64,000 bases of DNA. Source: Alteromonas sp. CI.11.F.A3 (GTDB taxonomy: Bacteria; Pseudomonadota; Gammaproteobacteria; Enterobacterales; Alteromonadaceae). The notes beneath the pieces were generated by a model that did no database searches, was not told the DNA's origin, and saw only the letters and a program-made list of their open reading frames with translations. A program made the position numbers and the translations under genes. Every line of letters starts with the position of its first letter. Within the stretch, counting starts at the first letter, position 1. Location of the stretch: positions 3,286,001 through 3,350,000 of the forward strand of contig NZ_CP136708.1 in assembly GCF_032925565.1 (NCBI RefSeq), written 5' to 3'. Shown here piece after piece: positions 8,892 to 16,976 of this stretch.

Positions 8892-11198
8892 TTAGAACTC
8901 CAAACCAAAACGCACACCCGCGGTACGAGGGTCGGTGATATTTACTGTACCATCGACAAAGCCCGGAACAGGGGAATAACTGGCGTTTGCGATTGTCACT
9001 TCATCTTCAATGTTTTTAATAAAGGCTTGTACATACCAATCACCTTCTGATGAATGATAAGTCACTGAAACATCAGTTTTAGTAAATGAAGGTTGCACAA
9101 AATTCTGCGCTGTTCCAACGGCTAAAATGGAATACTCATCGCTATAGCGAGTAGACAAATCAAATTTGACCTCAGCGCCACTTTCCAGATCGAAAACATG
9201 TTGATAGCCAATTATCGCGGTATATTCTGGCGAGCGATTTAACTTTTCACCTTTTAAGTTTGTCGTTAAATCGACTTGATAGTCGGTATACTCAGCATCT
9301 AACCAAGTTAATGCGATATTCAATTTATCACTTGCTGTGATGTAATAACGTGCCTCTACTTCAAGCCCATTTATTTCGGCCGCCCCAGCATTTGTGGTCA
9401 CTTGACATGTACCGCCACAAATATCCGATAAATTACTTAGCTGCATATTTTTATAGTCGTAATTAAATAGATTGATAAAGGTACGTAAACCATTATCTAA
9501 ATCCATTTTTAAACCAATTTCATAAGCCGTAATAGTTTCGGGTTCATAGTAAAGGGCTGACTCTAGAATCGGATTGAAACAATCTGGGGTGCCTTCAATA
9601 CAGCCATCGTTAAATCCACCCGCTTTGTAACCGGTGGATACTATGCCATACAACAGAAAATCATCATTAATGTCATAATCTAATCCTACTTTCCAGGTTG
9701 TTTCACTGTACTCAACTTCTGCGTTATTTAACGAATCAGGAATAGGATTAGTATCAGGGTCAAAGGTGAAATCTAAAGGCTCATCTAGTGTGAAATGATT
9801 AATCGCCGCACCAACACGAGATTTTTCATCGTCTGTGTATCTTGCGCCCAAGGTCAATCTTAAATTGGTATCTAAATTAAATGTACCTTGGCCAAATATG
9901 GCCAATGATTCTGATATGACCGGACCTTGAGGGAAGCCAAACACTGCCCCATCTGTACCTGGCTCGCCAAAGATCAAGTACTCTATATATGACTCTTCTT
10001 CAAAAGCATAAATGCCCCCCTGTAAATTCATAAAATCGTTCACATAAGTAAAGCGCAATTCATTGGAAGTTTGTTCATAGTCACCGGTAAACCTTTGTGG
10101 ACCCGCTATATCGATAATACCAAAAGGTAAAACTAGCCCCCCATCATAGGTTTGGATGCTCTTATCTCTGCGCTCAAACTCTCGATATGAGCCAAGGTAC
10201 GTCATGGTCAGCTCACTATTAATCGCCCAGTTGAGCTCGGTCATGACGCCCCAAGTCGAACCTCCGTAATCAGCTTGTTGTGTGTCTACCCAACCAATGG
10301 TTCTTAGCTCGTCTGAGCTTTTCTGGTTTCCGCTATAAACAGGTCCATTAGCAGGTATGGTAGATGGGTCTAACACATCGAAGAAATTAGATAATTTAAC
10401 TGTATTACGCCCAGTACCATCTAATCTTGAATAATCACCTCTAACCAAAACGTTAACATTGTCGTTCAGCTCAAAAAAACCACTTAAACGGGCCGATAAA
10501 GCATCTTTTCCTGAACCGAGTTCGAATGGCGAGTCGGGGTTTTTGTTTAAATAAGTATCGCGTTTATCCCAATTTACCGCAGCACGGAGTGCAGCCGTAT
10601 CAGATATGGGCAGATTAATCATTGCTGTAGCTTGTCGACGTGCAAAATCTCCTATCGCTCCATCAAACGAACCATACATTTCATCTAAAGTAGGTTTAGC
10701 CGAGATAACATTGACAATACCTGCCGTGGCATTACGGCCATATAGTGTCCCCTGAGGCCCTCTTAATATTTCAATTTGATCTAAATCGAAGAATGCAATT
10801 TCTTGTGCTTGCGATCGTGCGATATAAATTCCGTCCTGAAGAAAAGAAGCAGAAGGATCGCCTTTTTCAGTATTATCGGTACTTGAAACACCACGAATGG
10901 TTATCTGCAAACCGTTAGAACCGGCTCGGTCAATTGAAATGTTAGGAGCAAGATCTTGCAAGTTGGTCGGATCGCTAATACCTGCATCGGTCAATGCTTT
11001 TGAAGACAAAGCGGTCACCGCGACAGCAGTATTTGCTAGGTCTTTACCACTGCGGGTTGAGGAAACGATTATAACCTCAACATCTTCAGACGTATTTGAT
11101 TGTGCTTGTTGAGCGTAAGACATCGGAGTTAAGGCAATAAAAGAAGCGCAAGCGCTTGAAACAGCGGTACTTAACAGTGTTTTTTTATAGTTTTTCAT
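8892..11198 (-). CDS. TonB-dependent outer-membrane receptor
   Basis: The 768-aa protein has a signal peptide (cleavage near AQQA, residues 27-31), a TonB-box-like VIIVSS stretch, a plug domain with the conserved LRGPQGTLYGRNATAGI-type segment, and a long beta-barrel ending in an aromatic C-terminus (FGLEF). Receptors of this class energise uptake of large or scarce substrates across the outer membrane through TonB-ExbBD. It leads a minus-strand series with GH3 and two esterases and is divergent from a LacI regulator, with a palindromic LacI-type site about 180 bp before its start. The likely ligand is a glycoside or phenolic conjugate rather than a siderophore; this is a contextual inference. 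Confidence 0.9.
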   Translation of the reverse strand: MKNYKKTLLSTAVSSACASFIALTPMSYAQQAQSNTSEDVEVIIVSSTRSGKDLANTAVAVTALSSKALTDAGISDPTNLQDLAPNISIDRAGSNGLQITIRGVSSTDNTEKGDPSASFLQDGIYIARSQAQEIAFFDLDQIEILRGPQGTLYGRNATAGIVNVISAKPTLDEMYGSFDGAIGDFARRQATAMINLPISDTAALRAAVNWDKRDTYLNKNPDSPFELGSGKDALSARLSGFFELNDNVNVLVRGDYSRLDGTGRNTVKLSNFFDVLDPSTIPANGPVYSGNQKSSDELRTIGWVDTQQADYGGSTWGVMTELNWAINSELTMTYLGSYREFERRDKSIQTYDGGLVLPFGIIDIAGPQRFTGDYEQTSNELRFTYVNDFMNLQGGIYAFEEESYIEYLIFGEPGTDGAVFGFPQGPVISESLAIFGQGTFNLDTNLRLTLGARYTDDEKSRVGAAINHFTLDEPLDFTFDPDTNPIPDSLNNAEVEYSETTWKVGLDYDINDDFLLYGIVSTGYKAGGFNDGCIEGTPDCFNPILESALYYEPETITAYEIGLKMDLDNGLRTFINLFNYDYKNMQLSNLSDICGGTCQVTTNAGAAEINGLEVEARYYITASDKLNIALTWLDAEYTDYQVDLTTNLKGEKLNRSPEYTAIIGYQHVFDLESGAEVKFDLSTRYSDEYSILAVGTAQNFVQPSFTKTDVSVTYHSSEGDWYVQAFIKNIEDEVTIANASYSPVPGFVDGTVNITDPRTAGVRFGLEF

Positions 11199-11378
11199 AC
11201 ATTTTCCCAGTAGTTATTCTTTCACACAAAAATCTACTCTATCAATGACTAAGTGCGAGCGGGTTAGCGGTGAATCAGTTGATGAATATTTTTATTGACC
11301 TTCTTGAGTCAGTTTTTACTAAGAACTTCAGATCCGTAGCATGGTAATTGCAACGACTAATTTTTAACTTTCAGTAAA

Positions 11379-11400
11379 AAAATGTAATTGATTACATTTT
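11379..11400. promoter_or_regulatory. LacI-family operator O1 (upstream of TonB receptor)
   Basis: A perfect palindrome: AAAATGTAAT and ATTACATTTT separated by TG. The core TGTAAT-TG-ATTACA fits the LacI-family TGTAAnCGnTTACA pattern except for the central CG. It lies about 180 bp upstream of the TonB receptor start and 206 bp (centre to centre) from the site beside the lacI-type gene, a spacing that would allow looping. Confidence 0.65.
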
Positions 11401-11584
11401 AAAACTCAAACCCATTTACATAATGAAAACAACTAATCAAAAAAATTAACAAAGGACAAAATAAATATTAACCCATAAATAACAATAACTTATAGGATTA
11501 ATAAACAGAAAAAATGGATAAAAATAATTTTTAAAATCCAACATCTTAAATTTGGATACATTATATCTACAGAACAAATACTTA

Positions 11585-11606
11585 AATTTGTAACCGATTA
11601 CAAATT
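11585..11606. promoter_or_regulatory. LacI-family operator O2 (overlapping the regulator's promoter)
   Basis: AATTTGTAAC-CG-ATTACAAATT is a near-perfect palindrome with one mismatch and the canonical central CG of LacI/PurR-type sites. A TATAAT at 11628-11633 lies 22 nt downstream, so the site overlaps the presumed -35 region of the regulator gene. This predicts autorepression. Confidence 0.7.
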
Positions 11607-11666
11607 ACATAAAATCAAATTGACGGGTATAATGGGCAAGTAATATTAATTAAAGCGAAGTAGAAT

Positions 11667-12674
11667 ATGGCCAATATTAAAGACGTCGCCGCATTGGCAG
11701 GCGTATCTGTGGCAACTGTGTCGAGGTATTTCAGCTCGCCAGAAAAAGTGTCAAAAAAGAACATCACGAAAGTCGCAACTGCAATAGAGCAACTGAATTA
11801 CGAACCCAACTTATTGGCTCGGAACTTCTCCCAATCACGATCTTACTCAGTCTTGGTTATCGCTCCTCTTGTAAATCACTTTTTGCTAGACGTCATTCAT
11901 GGGATCCAAGAAGTGGCTCGTGTTAAAGGTTTTACCATACTATTAGTGGACGCCATTGAGCCGCAACAGGCCAAAGATAAATATTACAGAATGCTGGAAA
12001 CCAGATTAGTTGAAGGTATTATTGATTTTAATGCGCATATAAAAGATGACAAAAAGCAAAGTGCAGGTTTACAGAATATCGTGACTTTGTGTGATTATAA
12101 TGAAAACAGCGCCACACCTATTATTGCAGTAGATGATGTAAAAGCGGCCGAGAATTCCGTTAACTATCTGCTATCACTGGGGCACCAGAATATAGGCTGT
12201 TTAACGGGTTTAGATTTTGTTCATGCCACTCATCATCGTAAATTGGGGTATCAAAATGCGCTAACCAAAGCCGGTATCCCATTATCAGACAAGCTGATTA
12301 TTAATGGCGATTTTTCCTTTGCCAGTGGTATCAATGCGGCCAAAGAATTTGCCAGAATGAAACCCCGCCCTACCGCTATATTTAGTATGAGTGACGAAAT
12401 GGCGATTGGTCTTATACAAGGGCTTAAAGCACAAGGACTGCAAATACCAGAAGATATTTCAGTCACGGGTTTCGACGATATCGAGTTCGCCAAATATTGC
12501 GACCCACCGCTAACAACCATTAGGCAACCTGCCAAAGAGCTAGGCGCTAGTGGGATGAGAACTCTGTGCAACCTAATTGAAGATAATTATGATCAAGAAA
12601 GCATATTAACCGCGTATTTTTTGCCAACAGATTTAATCGTGCGAGGCAGTACCGCAGCTTTAAAAGTGAAATAG
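11667..12674 (+). CDS. LacI-family transcriptional regulator
   Basis: The 335-aa protein opens with a classical LacI helix-turn-helix (IKDVAALAGVSVATVSR, residues 3-19) and a hinge helix with ARNFSQSRS, followed by a periplasmic-binding-protein-like sensor domain (about 60-330) with VTGFDDIEFA near the C-terminus. Such proteins repress carbohydrate operons until a sugar ligand binds. It is divergent from the TonB receptor-GH3-esterase locus, and two LacI-type palindromes lie in the shared 468-bp gap, one over its own promoter and one toward the receptor. It very probably controls itself and that locus; the effector is likely the released sugar or glycoside. Confidence 0.93.
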   Translation: MANIKDVAALAGVSVATVSRYFSSPEKVSKKNITKVATAIEQLNYEPNLLARNFSQSRSYSVLVIAPLVNHFLLDVIHGIQEVARVKGFTILLVDAIEPQQAKDKYYRMLETRLVEGIIDFNAHIKDDKKQSAGLQNIVTLCDYNENSATPIIAVDDVKAAENSVNYLLSLGHQNIGCLTGLDFVHATHHRKLGYQNALTKAGIPLSDKLIINGDFSFASGINAAKEFARMKPRPTAIFSMSDEMAIGLIQGLKAQGLQIPEDISVTGFDDIEFAKYCDPPLTTIRQPAKELGASGMRTLCNLIEDNYDQESILTAYFLPTDLIVRGSTAALKVK

Positions 12675-12701
12675 AACATTTCCGCCCATCGGGTTTGTTA
12701 G

Positions 12702-12818
12702 GTTATTGGTTTGGATAAAGCAGTGGTTAGCCGAGCTCTCAAACAGTTATTGGCACATCAACAGGTGGTTTATGACAAAGTATTTGAAATCGCCCTTGAA
12801 AGAGAAAATTATTGTTAA
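12702..12818 (+). pseudogene. Remnant of a MarR-family regulator
   Basis: Between an upstream in-frame stop and a TAA at 12816 the plus strand reads GLDKAVVSRALKQL (recognition helix of a MarR winged helix-turn-helix), then directly VVYDKVFEIALERE, which matches the post-wing helix of MarR proteins (typically ...LYD..VPIALERE). The beta-wing between them, about 20 residues in intact homologues, is missing and there is no N-terminal dimerisation helix, so this is a deleted fragment. Its neighbours are a glutathione transferase and the phenolic-catabolism island, where MarR proteins often sense hydroxycinnamates. Recognition is from memory of family consensus only. Confidence 0.6.
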
Positions 12819-12943
12819 GTGGTATTTCTCATAAAGAATGAAATGTGCTTATTAAGGTATTACTCAAACTCAACAACAATGTGAAACAGGTTACCAACTA
12901 TATCCCCCAAGTTTGAGTGTTAATTCGGGCAGTAAGCCGCTAA

Positions 12944-13717
12944 TTAATCGAGCATAGAAAGTTTTTCTGCCGATGCCATTAATTGTATATATTCTGCGTT
13001 GTGCCATTCAAGAACACCAACTTTGTATGCATCTGTGGTTTGCACCCGAGTCAACCATGCATCAATTTGCGGGTAATCAGCCCACATACTTTTAAGCTGT
13101 AATTGTTCTAAACGCTCAATATAAGGTAAAAAAGCAAAGTCGACGAGACTAATATCAGAATTCAATATCCAGTGGTTACTTTCAAGAGCACTGGCTAAAT
13201 CTTTTAGTAATTTTTTGTAAGCATAAATAGCCAAATTTAGACGGGGAGATTCAGTGCCATTGGTGACCATATCCCGCATCAGAACTTTACGAGCAGGGTC
13301 AGGAATATTAGCCAAAAACGACTCTAATGCGTCATCTGTTGTATAACGTTTTAATATTTGTTGACGAAAGGCAAGGCAAAAGCTAATAACCGCAATTTGC
13401 TCATGTAACCCTGCATCTAATCGGGTCAACCATACCCTCAATTCCGCTTTTTTAACTGGGCATTCGGGCATTAAAGGCGCTTCTGAAAATACTTCTTCAA
13501 GGTAATAACAGATAACATTTGATTCGGTAATTATGTGGCCATCGTCGACCAATACTGGAATGACCGCTTTCGGGTTTATTTTTAAAAATTCCGGGGTGAA
13601 TTGTTCCCCTGCACGCAAATTCACATGCACACTATGGTAAGTCAATTGTTTGTACGCTAGCACTAGGCGCACTTTCTGAGCACAGACAGACATGTCATTG
13701 TGGTAAAGCTCTATCAT
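12944..13717 (-). CDS. Glutathione S-transferase-family protein (dehalogenase/etherase-like)
   Basis: The 257-aa protein has a thioredoxin-fold N-domain starting MIELYHNDMSVCAQKVR with the glutathione-contact segments AVIPVLVDD and ITESNVI (about 52-71), followed by an all-helical C-domain. The SVCAQK region puts a possible catalytic Ser or Cys at residues 10-12, as in tetrachlorohydroquinone dehalogenase-type and bacterial aryl-ether-cleaving GSTs. It is longer than most GSTs (200-225 aa), mainly in the helical domain. It is divergent from a second GST. In a lignin-phenolic island, reductive beta-aryl-ether cleavage or a GSH-dependent isomerisation is conceivable, but the sequence does not settle this. 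Confidence 0.8.
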   Translation of the reverse strand: MIELYHNDMSVCAQKVRLVLAYKQLTYHSVHVNLRAGEQFTPEFLKINPKAVIPVLVDDGHIITESNVICYYLEEVFSEAPLMPECPVKKAELRVWLTRLDAGLHEQIAVISFCLAFRQQILKRYTTDDALESFLANIPDPARKVLMRDMVTNGTESPRLNLAIYAYKKLLKDLASALESNHWILNSDISLVDFAFLPYIERLEQLQLKSMWADYPQIDAWLTRVQTTDAYKVGVLEWHNAEYIQLMASAEKLSMLD

Positions 13718-13870
13718 GTTATTTTCGACTTATTTTAGAAAGTATAATTCAAGATTACCTTATGCCAACTGCAGCTAAAATTGGCTTTATAAGATACTAA
13801 CTATTGGCATTGCTGATAGGTACTATGAAAATAGACGAATAGTGTTAGTGAACCAAATTCGCTATGCTCG

Positions 13871-13885
13871 TACTTTAGTAAAGTA
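13871..13885. promoter_or_regulatory. Palindrome upstream of the second GST gene
   Basis: TACTTTA-G-TAAAGTA is a perfect 7-bp-arm inverted repeat in the 210-bp gap between the two divergent GST genes, about 42 nt before the plus-strand start. Its size is typical of a MarR- or TetR-type operator; the decayed MarR gene lies about 1 kb away. Function is unproven. Confidence 0.4.
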
Positions 13886-13927
13886 AGCATTTTATGGTCC
13901 AAGCATTAACCCTCTGGGAGTTTCAGA

Positions 13928-14605
13928 ATGAGTAATATAGTTCTTTATATGTCGCCAGGCAGTTGTGCTCGTGTGAGTGCCATTGTGTTAGAAGAATTAG
14001 AACTTGAATTTGAAACTCGTGTTGTGCGTTTTATGAAAGGTGAGCATAAATCTCCTGAATTTAAACTGAAAAATCCTAAAGGAAAAGTCCCTGCGCTTAT
14101 CTACAAGGGCCAGACGCTTACTGAAAATGTCGCCATTATTACCTATTTGAATCAACTACATGGTCAACTGTTACCTGCAACTAACAATGCCCTAGACTTT
14201 GCAAAACAGATTGCCGATCTGTGTTTTTGTTCTGCAACACTGCACCCTTTGGTCACACGTATAAGAATGCCAGGATTTTTTGCAGGCGACGACAATGCAA
14301 AGACAGTGCAAGACATTGCCTTTAATGCCATGGATGAGTTTTTTCACCTAATTGATAACCAGTTAGCTGATCGGCAATGGTGGTATCAAGATCAATGGTC
14401 AGCTATGGATGCCTATCTTTTTTGGTGTTTTTGGCGTGTTCAAGGGGCTGGTTACCCTGTTGAAAAGTTTGCTCATTACTGCGCTCATGCGCAAAGAATG
14501 GAACAACGACCCGCTGTAAAAAGGGCAATTGCCCGTGATGATGAAGCGATTAAGATTTTGGAAAACGAAGGTTTGCTGTTTACACCCAAAAAGATTTTTC
14601 GTTAA
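13928..14605 (+). CDS. Glutathione S-transferase family protein (beta-like)
   Basis: This 225-aa GST has N-terminal LYMSPGSCARVS, resembling beta-class GSTs (BphK-type YSPGACS), with the Cys of GSC at about residue 13 as likely active residue. KVPALIYKG and LTENVAIITYL form the glutathione-binding cis-Pro and Glu-Asn/Thr region (about 57-75). A helical C-domain follows. It starts a two-gene plus-strand unit with a ViuB-like flavoprotein only 26 bp downstream. BphK-type GSTs occur in aromatic degradation operons, consistent with the neighbourhood. Substrate unknown. Confidence 0.82.
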   Translation: MSNIVLYMSPGSCARVSAIVLEELELEFETRVVRFMKGEHKSPEFKLKNPKGKVPALIYKGQTLTENVAIITYLNQLHGQLLPATNNALDFAKQIADLCFCSATLHPLVTRIRMPGFFAGDDNAKTVQDIAFNAMDEFFHLIDNQLADRQWWYQDQWSAMDAYLFWCFWRVQGAGYPVEKFAHYCAHAQRMEQRPAVKRAIARDDEAIKILENEGLLFTPKKIFR

Positions 14606-14631
14606 TTCATTTTATTTAAAAGGAAAATGTT

Positions 14632-15375
14632 ATGGCTACTAGGCCCGCACCAAGAAATTTAGTTGTGATCAACAGCCGATATATCACACCTAATATGTTA
14701 CGTATTACCTTAGGCGGCGAGGAGATGAGTGACTTTCCCGCAGATCAAGACAGCGCTTACGTGAAGTTAATTTTTCCAAGGGCCGATGGCGGTCGTCCTA
14801 TGATGAGAACCTACACCGTTCGTAGCCAAACAGAGAATTCGATTGATGTTGATTTTGCTTTGCATGAAGCGAAAGGCCCAGCCTCTTCATGGGCAGTAAG
14901 TGCTAAAGTCGGCGATAAGATTATTGTTGGCGGGCCTGGTCCTAAAAAACTGCTTAACCAAGATGCAGATTGGGTAATTATCTGTGGTGATATGACAGCC
15001 TTACCGGCTATTAGTGTCAATCTTGCAATATTACCAAAAGACACAAAAGGTTATGCAGTTCTAGAAGTAGTTGATGATGCTGATATACAAGATCTCGTGC
15101 ATCCTGACAATGTGCAATTAATTTGGGTTGTTAATAAACCCAGCGCTAATACGGAAGTTTTGCCTTTACTTGAACGCATCAAATCATTGCCTTCATTTGA
15201 AGGTAATTTATCCGTATGGGTTGCCTGTGAATTCAACACCATGAAAGCAATTCGTAAGTATTTGCGCAACACCTTTGAACTGCCTAAAAGTCATTTTTAT
15301 ACCTCAAGTTATTGGAAACTCGGCGTCTCTGAAGATGAGCATAAAATTGCAAAAAGGGAAGACAACGGATCCTAA
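14632..15375 (+). CDS. Siderophore-interacting protein (ViuB/YqjH-like NAD(P)H flavoprotein)
   Basis: The 247-aa protein begins with an FAD-binding barrel containing RTYTVR (residues 60-65, the RxYT motif that contacts FAD) and ends in the SIP C-terminal domain with VWVACEFNTMKAIRKYL, the family signature for NAD(P)H binding. Characterised members reduce ferric siderophores in the cytoplasm. Here it is co-oriented and closely spaced with a GST in an aromatic-catabolism setting and there is no siderophore gene in view, so it may serve as a general flavin/iron reductase that keeps Fe(II) enzymes active. An 8-bp perfect hairpin (GGATCCTA/TAGGATCC, 15367-15386) overlaps its stop codon. Confidence 0.85.
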   Translation: MATRPAPRNLVVINSRYITPNMLRITLGGEEMSDFPADQDSAYVKLIFPRADGGRPMMRTYTVRSQTENSIDVDFALHEAKGPASSWAVSAKVGDKIIVGGPGPKKLLNQDADWVIICGDMTALPAISVNLAILPKDTKGYAVLEVVDDADIQDLVHPDNVQLIWVVNKPSANTEVLPLLERIKSLPSFEGNLSVWVACEFNTMKAIRKYLRNTFELPKSHFYTSSYWKLGVSEDEHKIAKREDNGS

Positions 15376-15628
15376 GTGTAGGATCCAAACCTATCTATTA
15401 ATACGACTTGCAGAGGCTATTCGTTTGACTCAAAAAAGTGAACCTCGATGCACTAAATTTTTCGATAAATTAGTCAAACTTAAATAAGTTGGCTACTGTT
15501 TTGAATTAACGACTGCATGTTGCTGGCTCTGAAATCTTCTAATTTTTTTACTAGTGCATTGTTTGCTAACGTTAATCATTTGGGTATTTCAATGGGATTA
15601 AGCCACCAAAATCCCATAACACTAAAAG

Positions 15629-16585
15629 CTATAAGTCTATCGTTAGCGTACTTGTTAATGCCCTTGAGCAACAAGGTGTAAATTGGTCATTTTTAGCTTT
15701 TTCTTCGCTAGATAAAAACTCATCTCTATGGTCGGGAACGCCATCTGTTACAGCGGTTAAACAAGCGCCACATATTCCCATTTCACAGGACATATCGATC
15801 TCAACACCAGCATCTTCAATGGCTTCTAGCGCTGTTTGATCGGATGCTACATCTATCTCTAAACCAGAACGACTTAAAATGAGTTTAAAAGGTATATCCC
15901 CAGTGTGTGACTCTTTAGGTTCAACTTTAAAAATTTCTTTATGTAGGTTTTGCTCATTCCATGAATGTGACTTCGCAATATCAAATATATAATCCATGTA
16001 GCCGACTGGCCCACATGTATACAAATGGGTATTTTCGGTAAAGTTTTTCAATGCCTGATTGATTGTCGCCGTATTGTTTTCCTCTTCATCTGAAAAAGAA
16101 AAAAACACCTTGGAGGCAAACGAACAAGTGGATAGTTGCTGATAAAAAGCGGTTTCAGATTTCGAACGTGTTCGATAGTGGAGTTCGAAATCTATGCCAT
16201 GACTATCAAGTTCTATTGCCATTGACATAATAGGGGTAATTCCAATACCACCAGCAAAAAGTAACACTTTCTTACTTTGAACGTTGAGCGGGAACAGGTT
16301 CCGTGGTTCAGAAATAATCAGTTTATCTCCTACCGCAAGCTCATTATGCATTCTAATTGAGCCGCCCCGCGAGTTAGCATCCTTTAACACTGCAATTTTA
16401 TAAAAAGCTTCAGCTTGTGGATGATTAATCAGAGAATAATGACGCAGCAGATTTTCCCCAAGGTGCACATCAATATGACTACCTGTTTCAAAAACGGGTA
16501 ATTTCCCACCATCTTCACGCACCAACTCAAAGCTAGAAATATTAGGGGTCTCTTGCGTTTTCTTCTGAATAACAACTTCAAACAT
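15629..16585 (-). CDS. vanB: VanB-like Rieske oxygenase reductase (FMN/NAD + 2Fe-2S)
   Basis: The 318-aa protein has the phthalate-dioxygenase-reductase architecture: an FMN-binding barrel with RHYSLINHP (about 67-75), an NAD(P)H-binding domain with GGIGITP and YTCGPVGYMD, and a C-terminal plant-type [2Fe-2S] domain with CEMGICGAC and a distal Cys in PCCSRA. Such class IA reductases pass electrons from NADH to a Rieske oxygenase; VanB does this for vanillate O-demethylase. It is on the same strand as, and downstream of, a VanA-like oxygenase, with a decayed DoxX gene between them. It is the only such reductase in the window and may serve both VanA-like oxygenases. Confidence 0.85.
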   Translation of the reverse strand: MFEVVIQKKTQETPNISSFELVREDGGKLPVFETGSHIDVHLGENLLRHYSLINHPQAEAFYKIAVLKDANSRGGSIRMHNELAVGDKLIISEPRNLFPLNVQSKKVLLFAGGIGITPIMSMAIELDSHGIDFELHYRTRSKSETAFYQQLSTCSFASKVFFSFSDEEENNTATINQALKNFTENTHLYTCGPVGYMDYIFDIAKSHSWNEQNLHKEIFKVEPKESHTGDIPFKLILSRSGLEIDVASDQTALEAIEDAGVEIDMSCEMGICGACLTAVTDGVPDHRDEFLSSEEKAKNDQFTPCCSRALTSTLTIDL

Positions 16586-16636
16586 AATTTTCCTCGGTCT
16601 ACATATTTTGCCTAAAGCAAACTAGATAAATACAAC

Positions 16637-16930
16637 CTAATTGGTTTTTGTGCGGTTTAGCTCAGTTTTGATGACATTATCTAATGCCAATGCTCCTTGG
16701 CCTGAGAAGATGAAGTAAAAATACTCAAAACAGAACATGATTGTTTGCTCTCCCTCATTGACTACAGGGGACAAATCTTTTGTTGTATGAAACATAAAGT
16801 CGGTAACGGCCAGATAGCAAAAACGGTACGGGTACGCCATCCCAACAATATACGTAGCCCGCCAACGAATACTTACACGCCTGCAAATCCGGCTAAACTA
16901 AACCGTGCCAATGGACCTTGATGATGGATG
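16637..16930 (-). pseudogene. Degenerate DoxX-family membrane protein
   Basis: Minus-strand translation gives HHQGPLARFSLAGFAGV, an in-frame stop, VFVGGLRILLGWRTR, a frameshift, then FMFHTTKDLSPVVNEGEQ and ALALDNVIK. This order of segments (a LA..SLAGF helix, VGGLLLLLGWRTR, a loop with KDLSP, a C-terminal GxGALxLD) is that of DoxX/SURF4-like membrane proteins. A TAA/TAG-type stop plus a frame change mean it is not functional; the last 67 codons remain open (16637-16840). It sits between the vanA- and vanB-like genes, where small DoxX genes are sometimes found. Assignment is from family memory and should be tested by alignment. Confidence 0.6.
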
Positions 16931-16976
16931 GCCCCCTGCACGGTAATGAGACAGTTTCTGCGAGACGTGCTGATAT

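Noticed and set aside
15275..15487. Plus-strand frame overlapping the end of the ViuB-like gene
   Set aside because: Mostly a shadow of the real gene in another frame; the tail after 15375 is not recognisable.
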